Positions 7,856-14,790 of a DNA stretch of 64,000 nt are shown here, piece by piece (within the stretch, counting starts at the first letter, position 1; the number at the start of each line of letters is the position of its first letter). Below the pieces are notes generated by a model. That model made no database searches. It saw only the letters and a program-made list of their open reading frames with translations, and was not told the DNA's origin. The position numbers and the translations under genes were made by a program. Source of the stretch: CAZXIC01 sp964640195 (GTDB lineage Archaea; Iainarchaeota; Iainarchaeia; Iainarchaeales; GCA-2688035). The stretch spans positions 1 through 64,000 of the forward strand of contig CAZXIC010000005.1 in the NCBI GenBank assembly GCA_964640195.1, in the 5' to 3' direction.

Positions 7856-9544
7856 AACCCTGGCAAGCTTGCTGCTGTCATGCCTCAGCAGCTGCTGCTT
7901 TGTCGCTTTTTCGTCAAACTCAAGCCTTTTCTCAATCAGGTCTGCCCCAACCAGCTTTGCTTTTGTTTTCTGCAAATTTTGCAGATCGTTTTCAACAAAA
8001 AAAGACTGGTATGCGGCATATTTCCTCAACAACCGCGGCTCTGGCTTTTTGCTGTTGTAGACAACAAAGTCCAACGCGTTTTTTCCAAGGCACTGTTCAA
8101 TTGCATTTACGTGGTCTGAGAGCGCATAGCCGAACGTCTGGTTGACTTGGCTCATCGTGTTTGCAACGTAGACCTTCCTTGCTTTGCTTTTCCTGAGCGC
8201 TTCCTGCATTCCCCTGACAAGAAGGTTTGTTACAATGCTGGTGTAGAGGCTGCCTGGGCCAATTACTATAAGGTCTGCCTCACTGATTGCCCTCTTGGCT
8301 TCTGGCAAAATTGCGGCATTGCCCGGCTTCAGGAAAACCCTCTGAATCCTTGGGCGCTTTGCCAACCTGCTCGGCGCAACACTCCTTTGGACTATGTTGT
8401 CCTCGCCTTGCAACAGCTTTCCGTCCGCCAGCTCGGCGCAGATGTTCACGTCCTGCAGAGTGGAGGGCAGGACCCTGCCCTTGATTGCGAGTATGTCGGC
8501 TGTCTTCTTCACTGCCCTCTCAAAAGAGCCCGTGACCTGCGTTAATGCGGCAATGAAGAGGTTTCCGAAAGAGATGTCCTTCAAATTTTGGCTGTTGAAC
8601 CTGTAGCTGAAAAGCTCTTTCAAAAGCTTTTCAGAACCGCTTAACGCAATCAGGCAATTCCTTATGTCCCCAGGCGGCAGGATGTTAAGCTCCCTCCGCA
8701 GCCTGCCCGAGCTCCTGCCGGTGTCTGTAACAGTGACTATCGCAGTAATGTTCCTGGTGTACTGTTTCAGCCCATCCAAAACAGTTGGCAGGCCTGTGCC
8801 GCCGCCAATCGCAACGACATTTACCCCATTGACTTTGCCTCTTGCATCCTTTATTTTTTCAAGAAGAGCAGGAAGTTCTCCAACGCTTTTTATTGCATAA
8901 TCCGGCTCCTCCAGGTCGTTCCTCGGCTTAACTTTGCTGAACCTGCCTTTCAGCACCCTCACGCTATTCATGCCCAGTCTGTTTGCAATCTTTATTTCGC
9001 TGTAAATCCTGTCGCCGACAACCGCGACATCCCTGGAGCGCAAACAAAGCCTCTGCAGCGCTGCCCTGAACTTGTCCTGCTTTGAAACCTCCTTTTCAAT
9101 GTCATGAATCAAAACCAAATCAAAGTGCTTTTGCAGCCCGAGCAGTTCTATTTTCCTCATCTGCCTCGCAAATATGCCGCTGGTAATCAATGCTGTTTTA
9201 ATGCCCTTGCTTTTCAGCTTTTGCAGCGTTGGAACTACATCAGGAAACAGGTGGATTTCCTCAACCCTGTCGCTGTTGTATGCGTTGAAGCCTGCCTCAA
9301 CTACCCTGCTCTTTGCCTCGCCCTTTACTTTAAGAGAATCGCACATTCTGTCAAAGATGTTCTCCATTGGACCCAAGCGCTTGAACAGTTCAACCTGCAT
9401 TTTGTAGGCTTTTTCCGCATCAGCAGGCAGCCCTGCTGCAACCATTGCCTTTGCTGCTCTTTTCCTCGCGTTTTCAACAAGCAAGCCGCTGCAGTCAAAC
9501 AGGGTGTCATCCAAGTCAAAGAAAACTGCCTTTATCTGCGGCAT
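7835..9544 (-). CDS. HAD phosphatase fused to YvcK/GlmR (CofD-like) protein
   Basis: A two-domain protein of 569 residues. Residues 1-230 are a HAD hydrolase: motif I FFDLDDT with Asp10 and Asp12, motif II LITSG near 121, motif IV VVGDR near 178. Residues 241-569 are a YvcK/UPF0052-CofD-like domain: VAIGGGTGLPTVLDGLK, TVTDTGRSSGRLR, LPPGDIRNCL, SFGNLFIAAL and IVIGPGSLYTSI. In Bacillus the YvcK homologue GlmR binds UDP-GlcNAc and stimulates GlmS. Here the fusion sits in one operon with glmS (stop-to-start gap of 3 nt to the GNAT gene), which supports a role in amino-sugar control. A CofD role in F420 synthesis is less likely given the closer YvcK motifs. Confidence 0.9.
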   Translation of the reverse strand: MPQIKAVFFDLDDTLFDCSGLLVENARKRAAKAMVAAGLPADAEKAYKMQVELFKRLGPMENIFDRMCDSLKVKGEAKSRVVEAGFNAYNSDRVEEIHLFPDVVPTLQKLKSKGIKTALITSGIFARQMRKIELLGLQKHFDLVLIHDIEKEVSKQDKFRAALQRLCLRSRDVAVVGDRIYSEIKIANRLGMNSVRVLKGRFSKVKPRNDLEEPDYAIKSVGELPALLEKIKDARGKVNGVNVVAIGGGTGLPTVLDGLKQYTRNITAIVTVTDTGRSSGRLRRELNILPPGDIRNCLIALSGSEKLLKELFSYRFNSQNLKDISFGNLFIAALTQVTGSFERAVKKTADILAIKGRVLPSTLQDVNICAELADGKLLQGEDNIVQRSVAPSRLAKRPRIQRVFLKPGNAAILPEAKRAISEADLIVIGPGSLYTSIVTNLLVRGMQEALRKSKARKVYVANTMSQVNQTFGYALSDHVNAIEQCLGKNALDFVVYNSKKPEPRLLRKYAAYQSFFVENDLQNLQKTKAKLVGADLIEKRLEFDEKATKQQLLRHDSSKLARVLIGLVA

Positions 9545-9547
9545 TAC

Positions 9548-10027
9548 TCATCGCTTCCTTTTGAAGAACATCGAGTAAACCACTTCGTCTTCCCCATCGT
9601 AATAGTGATTCGGCAGCCTTGCCTCTTGCCTAAAACCCAGCTTTTCATAAAAGCAGTGTGCCCTTTTGTTTGAGAAATGGGTCAGCACAAACAGTTTGCG
9701 CAGGTTCTCGCCGTGCCTTGCGTAAAAACCCTTACAGTCCTCAACCATGAACTGGAAGAGCGGCTTTGCAATCCCCTTGCCTCTAAAATCCGGCATAACC
9801 GCAATCCTGTGCAGTTCCGCAAGCTGGTGTCTGGGCACGTCATGCATCTGCCAGCTTGCAAGCCCGATGACCGCGTCCTTTTCCTCGGCAATTACGAAAT
9901 TCTTCTCCTGCCTGAGCTCCCTCTTGAATGCCTCAACGGCCTCTGCCCTTGACTGAATGTTGTAGCTTTGCAGCAGCACGTCTGCCACTTTCCCAGCGTC
10001 CTCCTCACCAGCCTTCCTAAGCCTCAC
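9548..10027 (-). CDS. GNAT-family N-acetyltransferase
   Basis: A 159-residue GNAT acetyltransferase. The acetyl-CoA pyrophosphate loop is seen as MPDFRGKGIAKPL (the R/QxxGxG/A motif), preceded by the ELHRIAV beta strand and followed by NKRAHCFYEKLGFR, the usual C-terminal part of the fold. GTG start with an upstream GGTG. It lies between glmS (10 nt gap) and HAD::YvcK (3 nt gap). The context makes glucosamine-phosphate N-acetylation an attractive but unproven guess, since small eukaryotic GNA1 enzymes are of similar size. The sequence itself does not name the acceptor. Confidence 0.88.
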   Translation of the reverse strand: MRLRKAGEEDAGKVADVLLQSYNIQSRAEAVEAFKRELRQEKNFVIAEEKDAVIGLASWQMHDVPRHQLAELHRIAVMPDFRGKGIAKPLFQFMVEDCKGFYARHGENLRKLFVLTHFSNKRAHCFYEKLGFRQEARLPNHYYDGEDEVVYSMFFKRKR

Positions 10028-10037
10028 TCAGCACACC

Positions 10038-11864
10038 TCACTCAACCGTAACGCTTTTTGCAAGGTTCCTCGGCTTGTCGATGTCACAGCCCCTCAACTC
10101 TGCAACACGGTAGGCAAACAGCTGCAGGGGCACAACGTTCAGTATCGGCTGCAGCAGCTCGCTTGTCCTGGGAACGAAGATTATTTCATCCGCCTTGCTT
10201 TTAAGTTTGCTGTCGCCGTTGTTTGCGACAGCGATGACCTTGCCTCCCCTGGCTTTTACCTCCTCAATGTTGCCCAAAATCTTGTCATAGCTCTTGTCAT
10301 TCACTGCAATGAAAACCACCGGCATTTCCTCGTCGATAAGCGCAATCGGGCCGTGCTTCATCTCCGCAGCTGGCATCGCCTCTGCGTGAACGTAGCTTAT
10401 TTCCTTCAGCTTCAGCGCGCCCTCCAGCGCAATTGGATAGTTAACGCCCCTGCCGAGGAAGAGCGCATTTTTCTTCTCAAAGTAGCGTTTTGCTATTGCC
10501 TCAACTTCTTTGCCCTGCTGCAGCGCTGATTCAACAAGAGCAGGAAGCCTCTTGAATTCCTTTGTCAATTCGGCCAGCTGCTTATCACTGATACTGCCAA
10601 GCCTGCCTGCGAAGCATGCTGCAAATTCAGCAAGCGAAACAAGCATGCAGGTAAAAGCCTTGGTTGACGCAACCCCTATTTCAGGCCCTGCGTTAATGTA
10701 CAGGACGTAATTTGATTCCCTGGCAATGCTGCTGCCCTCTGCATTCAATACTGAGACAACTGTTGCACCTGCTGCCTTTGCCTCTTTCACTGCGGCAAGC
10801 GTGTCAGCTGTTTCGCCACTCTGGCTCACAGCTATTGCAAGAGTCTTTTCCCCGATTACCGGCTGCCTGTACCTAAACTCTGAAGCATATTCAGCCCTTG
10901 CAGGAAGCCTGCACAGCTGCTCAAAAAGGTATTCGGCGACAAGGCAGGCATGGTATGCTGTCCCGCAGCCAAGTAACACTACTTTATCAAACTCTGCCGC
11001 CTTGTCAAGCACTGCCCTGAGTTCAGGCAAATCAATGGATTCTGCCATGAGCCTTTTACCCATTGCAGCAGCAACCTTCTCAGGCTGCTCTGCTATTTCC
11101 TTCAGCATGAAGTGCTTGAAGCCCTTCTTTTCAGCCTGCTGCGCGCTCCAGGCAATTGAAACAGGCTTTTTCTCAATTCTCTTCCCAAGGAAAAAATTGC
11201 TGAACACAGGCTTGCCATTTCCCAGGAAAACAGCCTCGTTGTCGTCAAGGAAAACAGCTTTCTTTGTGTGCTGCAGGAAAGCGGTTACATCACTAGCAAG
11301 GAAAAAGCCGTTGCCTTTCCCAAGGCCGACCACAAGCGGGCTGTTTTTCCTTGCGCCTGCAACAGCGCCTGAGTCGGCATCAAGTATTGCGACAGCAAAG
11401 CTGCCCTGCAGCCTGCGCATTGCAGTGCTTGCTGCAGCCTGGAAATCCTTGCACTGCTTTTTCTCTTCCTCTACCAAGTGTGCAATAACCTCACTGTCTG
11501 TCTCACTCCTGAAAACGTGCCCTCTTTCCAGAAGTTGCTGCTTAAGTTCAGCGTAATTCTCAATTATGCCGTTGTGCACTACCGCAATGCTAGCAGTGCA
11601 GTCAAGGTGCGGGTGCGCGTTAGCCTTGGTCACTTTTCCGTGGGTTGCCCACCTGGTGTGGCCGATTGCAGCTTTAGAGGCTTCCCTTCCGGCAAGCGCC
11701 TTTGCGCTGCTAATCCTTCCAACCCTTTTTTCCACTGCAACCTTTTTTCCGTGCACTGCTGCTATGCCCCAGCTGTCATAGCCCCTGTATTCCAGCTGTT
11801 TCAGCCCCTGTATTACAGCAGAGCACGCGTCCATTCCGCCGAAGCAGGCTGCTATTCCGCACAC
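10038..11864 (-). CDS. glmS: Glutamine-fructose-6-phosphate aminotransferase (isomerizing)
   Basis: Makes glucosamine-6-phosphate from fructose-6-phosphate and glutamine, the entry to UDP-GlcNAc. The start is GTG 11864, so that Cys2 of (M)CGIAACFGG becomes the N-terminal nucleophile after Met removal. Longer in-frame extensions upstream would bury this cysteine. The 608-residue length is normal. The glutaminase domain (LEYRGYDSWG, GHTRWATHG, HNGIIENY, SETDSEVIAHL) is followed by two SIS domains (GCGTAYHACLVAEY, SQSGETADT, LGRGVNYPIALEGALKLKEI) and ends KPRNLAKSVTVE. It leads the glmS-GNAT-HAD::YvcK operon, with a TATA-like CTTTTTAAAC upstream. Confidence 0.96.
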   Translation of the reverse strand: MCGIAACFGGMDACSAVIQGLKQLEYRGYDSWGIAAVHGKKVAVEKRVGRISSAKALAGREASKAAIGHTRWATHGKVTKANAHPHLDCTASIAVVHNGIIENYAELKQQLLERGHVFRSETDSEVIAHLVEEEKKQCKDFQAAASTAMRRLQGSFAVAILDADSGAVAGARKNSPLVVGLGKGNGFFLASDVTAFLQHTKKAVFLDDNEAVFLGNGKPVFSNFFLGKRIEKKPVSIAWSAQQAEKKGFKHFMLKEIAEQPEKVAAAMGKRLMAESIDLPELRAVLDKAAEFDKVVLLGCGTAYHACLVAEYLFEQLCRLPARAEYASEFRYRQPVIGEKTLAIAVSQSGETADTLAAVKEAKAAGATVVSVLNAEGSSIARESNYVLYINAGPEIGVASTKAFTCMLVSLAEFAACFAGRLGSISDKQLAELTKEFKRLPALVESALQQGKEVEAIAKRYFEKKNALFLGRGVNYPIALEGALKLKEISYVHAEAMPAAEMKHGPIALIDEEMPVVFIAVNDKSYDKILGNIEEVKARGGKVIAVANNGDSKLKSKADEIIFVPRTSELLQPILNVVPLQLFAYRVAELRGCDIDKPRNLAKSVTVE

Positions 11865-11920
11865 TTTGTTTTCCACCCGAAAAATCGCAATGTATTGAAT
11901 AAATTGGGGCTTGTTTTGTT

Positions 11921-11950
11921 TAAAAAGCCCTTTGATACAAAGCTCAAAGG
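11921..11950 (-). terminator. Hairpin with U-run upstream of glmS
   Basis: CCTTTGA (11929-11935) and TCAAAGG (11944-11950) form a perfect 7-bp stem with an 8-nt loop. On the minus strand it is followed by GGGCTTTTTAAAC. It lies 11 nt beyond the stop of the 11962-12504 gene, so it can end that tRNA-Gly-containing transcript. The T-run and following A's also resemble a TATA box for glmS. Confidence 0.5.
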
Positions 11951-11961
11951 ATTGCAGTAGG

Positions 11962-12504
11962 CTATTTTGCAAAGCGCCTGCCTGGTTTTTTCCTTTCAGT
12001 GGAGGGGGCTTTTTTGATTGATGAGTAAAGGAAAGGCGGGAAAGCCCGCTTTGGTCTGCCGTACACGAGCGGAAGGAAGGTCCTGTTTCTAACAACCCTT
12101 TTTCTCCCAAAGGCCTCCTGGATTTTCCTGTGTGCGGAAAGGTTTATGCCTTTGTAGCATAGGCTCGCATCGCCCCCAAAGGATATGACTTCAATCCTTT
12201 CCCGGCTTCCAAGCTTTTTTTTCAGGCGCTCTAGCACCCTTGAAAGAGAACTCTCGTAAGGCGGGAAGGTTTCAGTTGCGACACTTTCCCCTTTTTTACT
12301 CCTTCTTGGCAGGATTGCGACGGAATTTTTCTTTAAAGAGACGGGTGCTTCTCTGATGTTCAGCCGGGTCATTTTTGAGAAATTGCGCGAAGAGTGAAAA
12401 TAGAGCAGAAACGTGTTCTTGTCTTTCTTAATCTGCCTCTCCCAAAACGTGTAAAAAGTTTGGGTATTCAGCCCTGCCGGATGGATTGCCAGGAGTATCT
12501 TCAT
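11962..12504 (-). CDS. Hypothetical protein directly after tRNA-Gly
   Basis: A basic 180-residue protein of unknown function, starting MKILLAIHPAGLN and rich in Lys/Arg towards the C terminus (ERKKPGRRFAK). A central VISFGGDASLCYKGINL might be a beta-strand/loop of a Rossmann-like fold, but I recognise no family. Its ATG starts only 1 nt after the discriminator base of tRNA-Gly on the same strand. tRNA 3' processing would therefore leave an essentially leaderless mRNA. A hairpin with a U-run follows the stop. An in-frame upstream extension would run through the tRNA and is rejected. Confidence 0.7.
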   Translation of the reverse strand: MKILLAIHPAGLNTQTFYTFWERQIKKDKNTFLLYFHSSRNFSKMTRLNIREAPVSLKKNSVAILPRRSKKGESVATETFPPYESSLSRVLERLKKKLGSRERIEVISFGGDASLCYKGINLSAHRKIQEAFGRKRVVRNRTFLPLVYGRPKRAFPPFLYSSIKKAPSTERKKPGRRFAK

Positions 12505-12505
12505 A

Positions 12506-12577
12506 TGCGTTCGTCGGGACTCGAACCCGAATTGCAAGCTTGGGAAGCTTGAAGCCTAACCATTGGCTGACGAACGC
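12506..12577 (-). tRNA. tRNA-Gly (anticodon CCC)
   Basis: A 72-nt cloverleaf folds from 12577 to 12506. The acceptor is GCGTTCG/CGAACGC, the anticodon stem CAAGC/GCTTG, and the loop TTCCCAA gives anticodon CCC. The T-arm TCGGG-TTCGAGT-CCCGA has a canonical loop, and the discriminator is A. CCA is not encoded. The preceding gene's TAA ends at 12578, immediately before the tRNA, and the next gene starts 1 nt after it. Confidence 0.95.
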
Positions 12578-13405
12578 TTACTTTTTCCTTCCAAGAATTT
12601 CGTTAAGCTGCTTGAAGGGCGCGATGATAAAAATATGCGGGTAATCTATTTTAATTTTTACAGTGCCGAGGTAGAGGTTTATCTGGTTTCTTTCCAGCTT
12701 TGAGTTCCGCTCAATGAAGTTGAGGAGGGGCAGCAGCTGCCCCTGTCCAAGGAACAAATTGTTCTGCTGGCTTTTAACGGCAAATGCCTTGCTTGCCTTT
12801 TTGAAAAAGTCTTCGTTCAGGCACTCAGCTACAAAATCGCGTGCCTTTGCCTTGTCCGCAATTGTCTGGATCGTTTTCTTTGAGGCAGGGCCCCACCCTG
12901 TTTTCTTGTAATCCGGGAAATCCAGTTCCTGCAGTGAACTTGTCTGCTGGGCAAAGATTTTTTGCAGGTAGCGCAGGCTGTGGATGCGCCTTTCAACCTC
13001 CTGCCCCAATTCAGTTAAGTCAGCGATGTAAAAGCCGATGCTGCCCTTTGCCGCTTTCAGCAAATCAGCATCCTGCTTGCTTCTCTCAATAAGCGTGTGC
13101 AGCATTTCAACGATTGAATAAATCTTTGCAGCGCTGTCTTTTTCCTTCACTGTTTCGTTCAGCCTTAGCAGCAGCTTGTTCCTCATTTCTGTGTTGAGCA
13201 TTGCTGTGCCCTTGCCTGTTGCGAACAGCCTGTTGTCTTTCCTTGCAACCATCCCGAGCGCGTTGAGGTAGCGGATGCTCCTGCTCAACGAAGCCCTTGC
13301 GCTTTCAATGCTGCCGTAGTTTCCGGCAATCTTGTTAAGCAAAGCATTGTACTCTATGCCGGGCTGCTGCTTTATTATTAACAAAATGCTGTTCCTGGCT
13401 GTCAT
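12578..13405 (-). CDS. Winged-helix-like protein, function unknown
   Basis: A 275-residue protein. Residues 1-70 look like a winged helix: an ILLIIKQQPGIEYNALLNKIAG helix pair, then SIRYLNALGMVARKDNRLFATGKG as recognition helix and wing. A helical middle part and a C-terminal LNQINLYLGTVKIKI-like beta segment follow. It is probably a DNA- or RNA-binding protein; no enzyme motif is seen. A TATA-like box sits 29 nt before the ATG, implying a leaderless mRNA. Its stop codon abuts tRNA-Gly, so gene and tRNA are presumably one transcript. Confidence 0.7.
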   Translation of the reverse strand: MTARNSILLIIKQQPGIEYNALLNKIAGNYGSIESARASLSRSIRYLNALGMVARKDNRLFATGKGTAMLNTEMRNKLLLRLNETVKEKDSAAKIYSIVEMLHTLIERSKQDADLLKAAKGSIGFYIADLTELGQEVERRIHSLRYLQKIFAQQTSSLQELDFPDYKKTGWGPASKKTIQTIADKAKARDFVAECLNEDFFKKASKAFAVKSQQNNLFLGQGQLLPLLNFIERNSKLERNQINLYLGTVKIKIDYPHIFIIAPFKQLNEILGRKK

Positions 13406-13427
13406 TGTTAATAAGTGATTTGGGCGG

Positions 13428-13442
13428 AATTATTTAAAAATC
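13428..13442 (-). promoter_or_regulatory. TATA box of the wHTH/tRNA-Gly operon
   Basis: GATTTTTAAATAATT on the minus strand is centred 29 nt upstream of the ATG at 13405, inside the 43-nt gap after eL42. This spacing fits an archaeal TATA box driving a leaderless transcript that also contains tRNA-Gly. Confidence 0.5.
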
Positions 13443-13448
13443 AGGCGA

Positions 13449-13730
13449 TTAGGCTGCCTTTGCAGCCAGTTCAACCTTTTTCATCCTTTTGGGGATGACG
13501 AAGTAGTGCTTTGCGTGGCAAACACTGCATTCCGCGATGAAGCAGGGCTTCTTGTTCTGCTTTTTCACCTTTGCCGGAAACTGGTATTTCCCCTTGTAGC
13601 CCTTTGTTTTCCTTTCATGGCTCCTTGTTCCGGCAGCAAGGGCCCTTGCCCTGCCTGGCTTGAACTGCTTCAGTCTGTGCTCCGTGTGCTTGTTGCACTT
13701 TTTGCAGTAATCCTTTATACTCTTCGGCAT
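13449..13730 (-). CDS. rpl44e: Ribosomal protein eL42 (L44e)
   Basis: Zinc-binding large-subunit protein near the E site. The 93-residue protein starts MPKSIKDYCKKCNKHTEH, the family's normal N terminus, so the ATG at 13730 is chosen over an upstream in-frame Met. The zinc ligands are the CKKC pair and CSVC in the C-terminal half. The basic middle RSHERKTKGYKGKYQFPAK is conserved. In many archaea it is followed by eS27, but here a wHTH/tRNA-Gly operon follows. Confidence 0.94.
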   Translation of the reverse strand: MPKSIKDYCKKCNKHTEHRLKQFKPGRARALAAGTRSHERKTKGYKGKYQFPAKVKKQNKKPCFIAECSVCHAKHYFVIPKRMKKVELAAKAA

Positions 13731-13869
13731 ATTCACGGCAAAACACCAAAAAACAGGTTTAATGCTCAACTTAGGTGTGTTGGGGAATGTTTAAATTGGT
13801 TACTGCAGGCGCATCAGAAAACATTAAAAACAGGAAAGCAGTTAATATAGCATCAGGGGTAGGAAAAAA

Positions 13870-14682
13870 ATGGCTGCTGAAAGCACATCGGCTGCAGCTG
13901 CGCTTATTGGCAGCGTAAGAATGCTTGCCAGGAAGCCTGTTCTGTTTCTGCCAAGCGTAATCGCAGTTGTGTTGATTCTCGTTTTGAGCTATGTGTTTGC
14001 ACCGCTTTTGGAAAACATTGCCTTCAACGTGCTGGTTCTGGGTAAAGTGCCTGACGTGGCGCTCAGCGCCCTGCCATTCCAATTTGCAGCAATGTATGCG
14101 GCAGACCTTTTGGCGCTGCTGTTGTTTATGGTGCTTGTTGGCGTGTTGTTTATAGCACTTGCATTCTGGTACGCGCTATTCCTAAGGGATGCTGCAGCCG
14201 GCAAAGCCTCGTTTGTGCAGACCTGCAGGGAAACTGTTGCAGCTGTTGAAAAGATTGTTGCTCTTGTGCTGTTTGTTTTGGTAATCGCTGTGTTCGTTGC
14301 TGTCCTGTTCTGGTTTTTTGCCCTGGTTGAATCAGTGCTCGCACCGCTCGGTGTGGTGCTTACTGCAGTCCTTGCAATAGCAATGCTCTACTTATACATA
14401 AATCTCGCGTTTACTGTTCAGGCGCTTGCGATTTCCGGGAAAAAGGTGAAGGACGCGCTGCAGCAGAGCTGGCGTTTTGTTGCAGGCAGGTTCCTGCACA
14501 CGGTTGTATTCCTTGTAGTTCTTGCAGTCGTATACTATGCGTTAATTTCAGCTGGCTTGGCCCTCTCCGATGCAGCCTTGGATGAGGCAACAGAGCTCGG
14601 CTCAGTGGCAGTGTTCTGGGTGATTGCAGCAAGCTATGCAAATGTCGCCATGGCTCAGTACTACCTCGGGGAAAAGCAGTGA
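13870..14682 (+). CDS. Multi-span membrane protein
   Basis: A 270-residue hydrophobic protein with about six predicted transmembrane segments, roughly residues 23-45, 68-100, 125-150, 155-180, 205-225 and 235-255. A cytoplasmic-looking stretch KKVKDALQQSWRFVAGRFLHT resembles the 'ALQxSWRxxxGRF' segment of archaeal DUF4013/GDPD-membrane-domain-like proteins of unknown function. ATG is preceded by a GGGGTAGG site. It lies 108 nt ahead of the SMC-like gene and is unlikely to be mechanistically tied to it. Confidence 0.75.
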   Translation: MAAESTSAAAALIGSVRMLARKPVLFLPSVIAVVLILVLSYVFAPLLENIAFNVLVLGKVPDVALSALPFQFAAMYAADLLALLLFMVLVGVLFIALAFWYALFLRDAAAGKASFVQTCRETVAAVEKIVALVLFVLVIAVFVAVLFWFFALVESVLAPLGVVLTAVLAIAMLYLYINLAFTVQALAISGKKVKDALQQSWRFVAGRFLHTVVFLVVLAVVYYALISAGLALSDAALDEATELGSVAVFWVIAASYANVAMAQYYLGEKQ

Positions 14683-14790
14683 AAACAGCTTAAAAGATTG
14701 GGGCAAAAACAGTTTTCCCTGCAAAAAAAGCATTTAAAGGAATTTAGGGCTTCTTTTATATGCCTATAAGCCTTTTTGCTCGGGATTGAG

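Noticed and set aside
10726..11556. 276-codon plus-strand frame opposite glmS
   Set aside because: Antisense shadow of a fully conserved glmS; no motif and no ribosome site.
11865..12110. N-terminal extension of GlmS
   Set aside because: It would bury the catalytic Cys2 and overlaps the neighbouring gene; GTG 11864 restores the family N terminus.
12505..12537. Upstream extension of the gene at 11962-12504
   Set aside because: The extension translates through tRNA-Gly.
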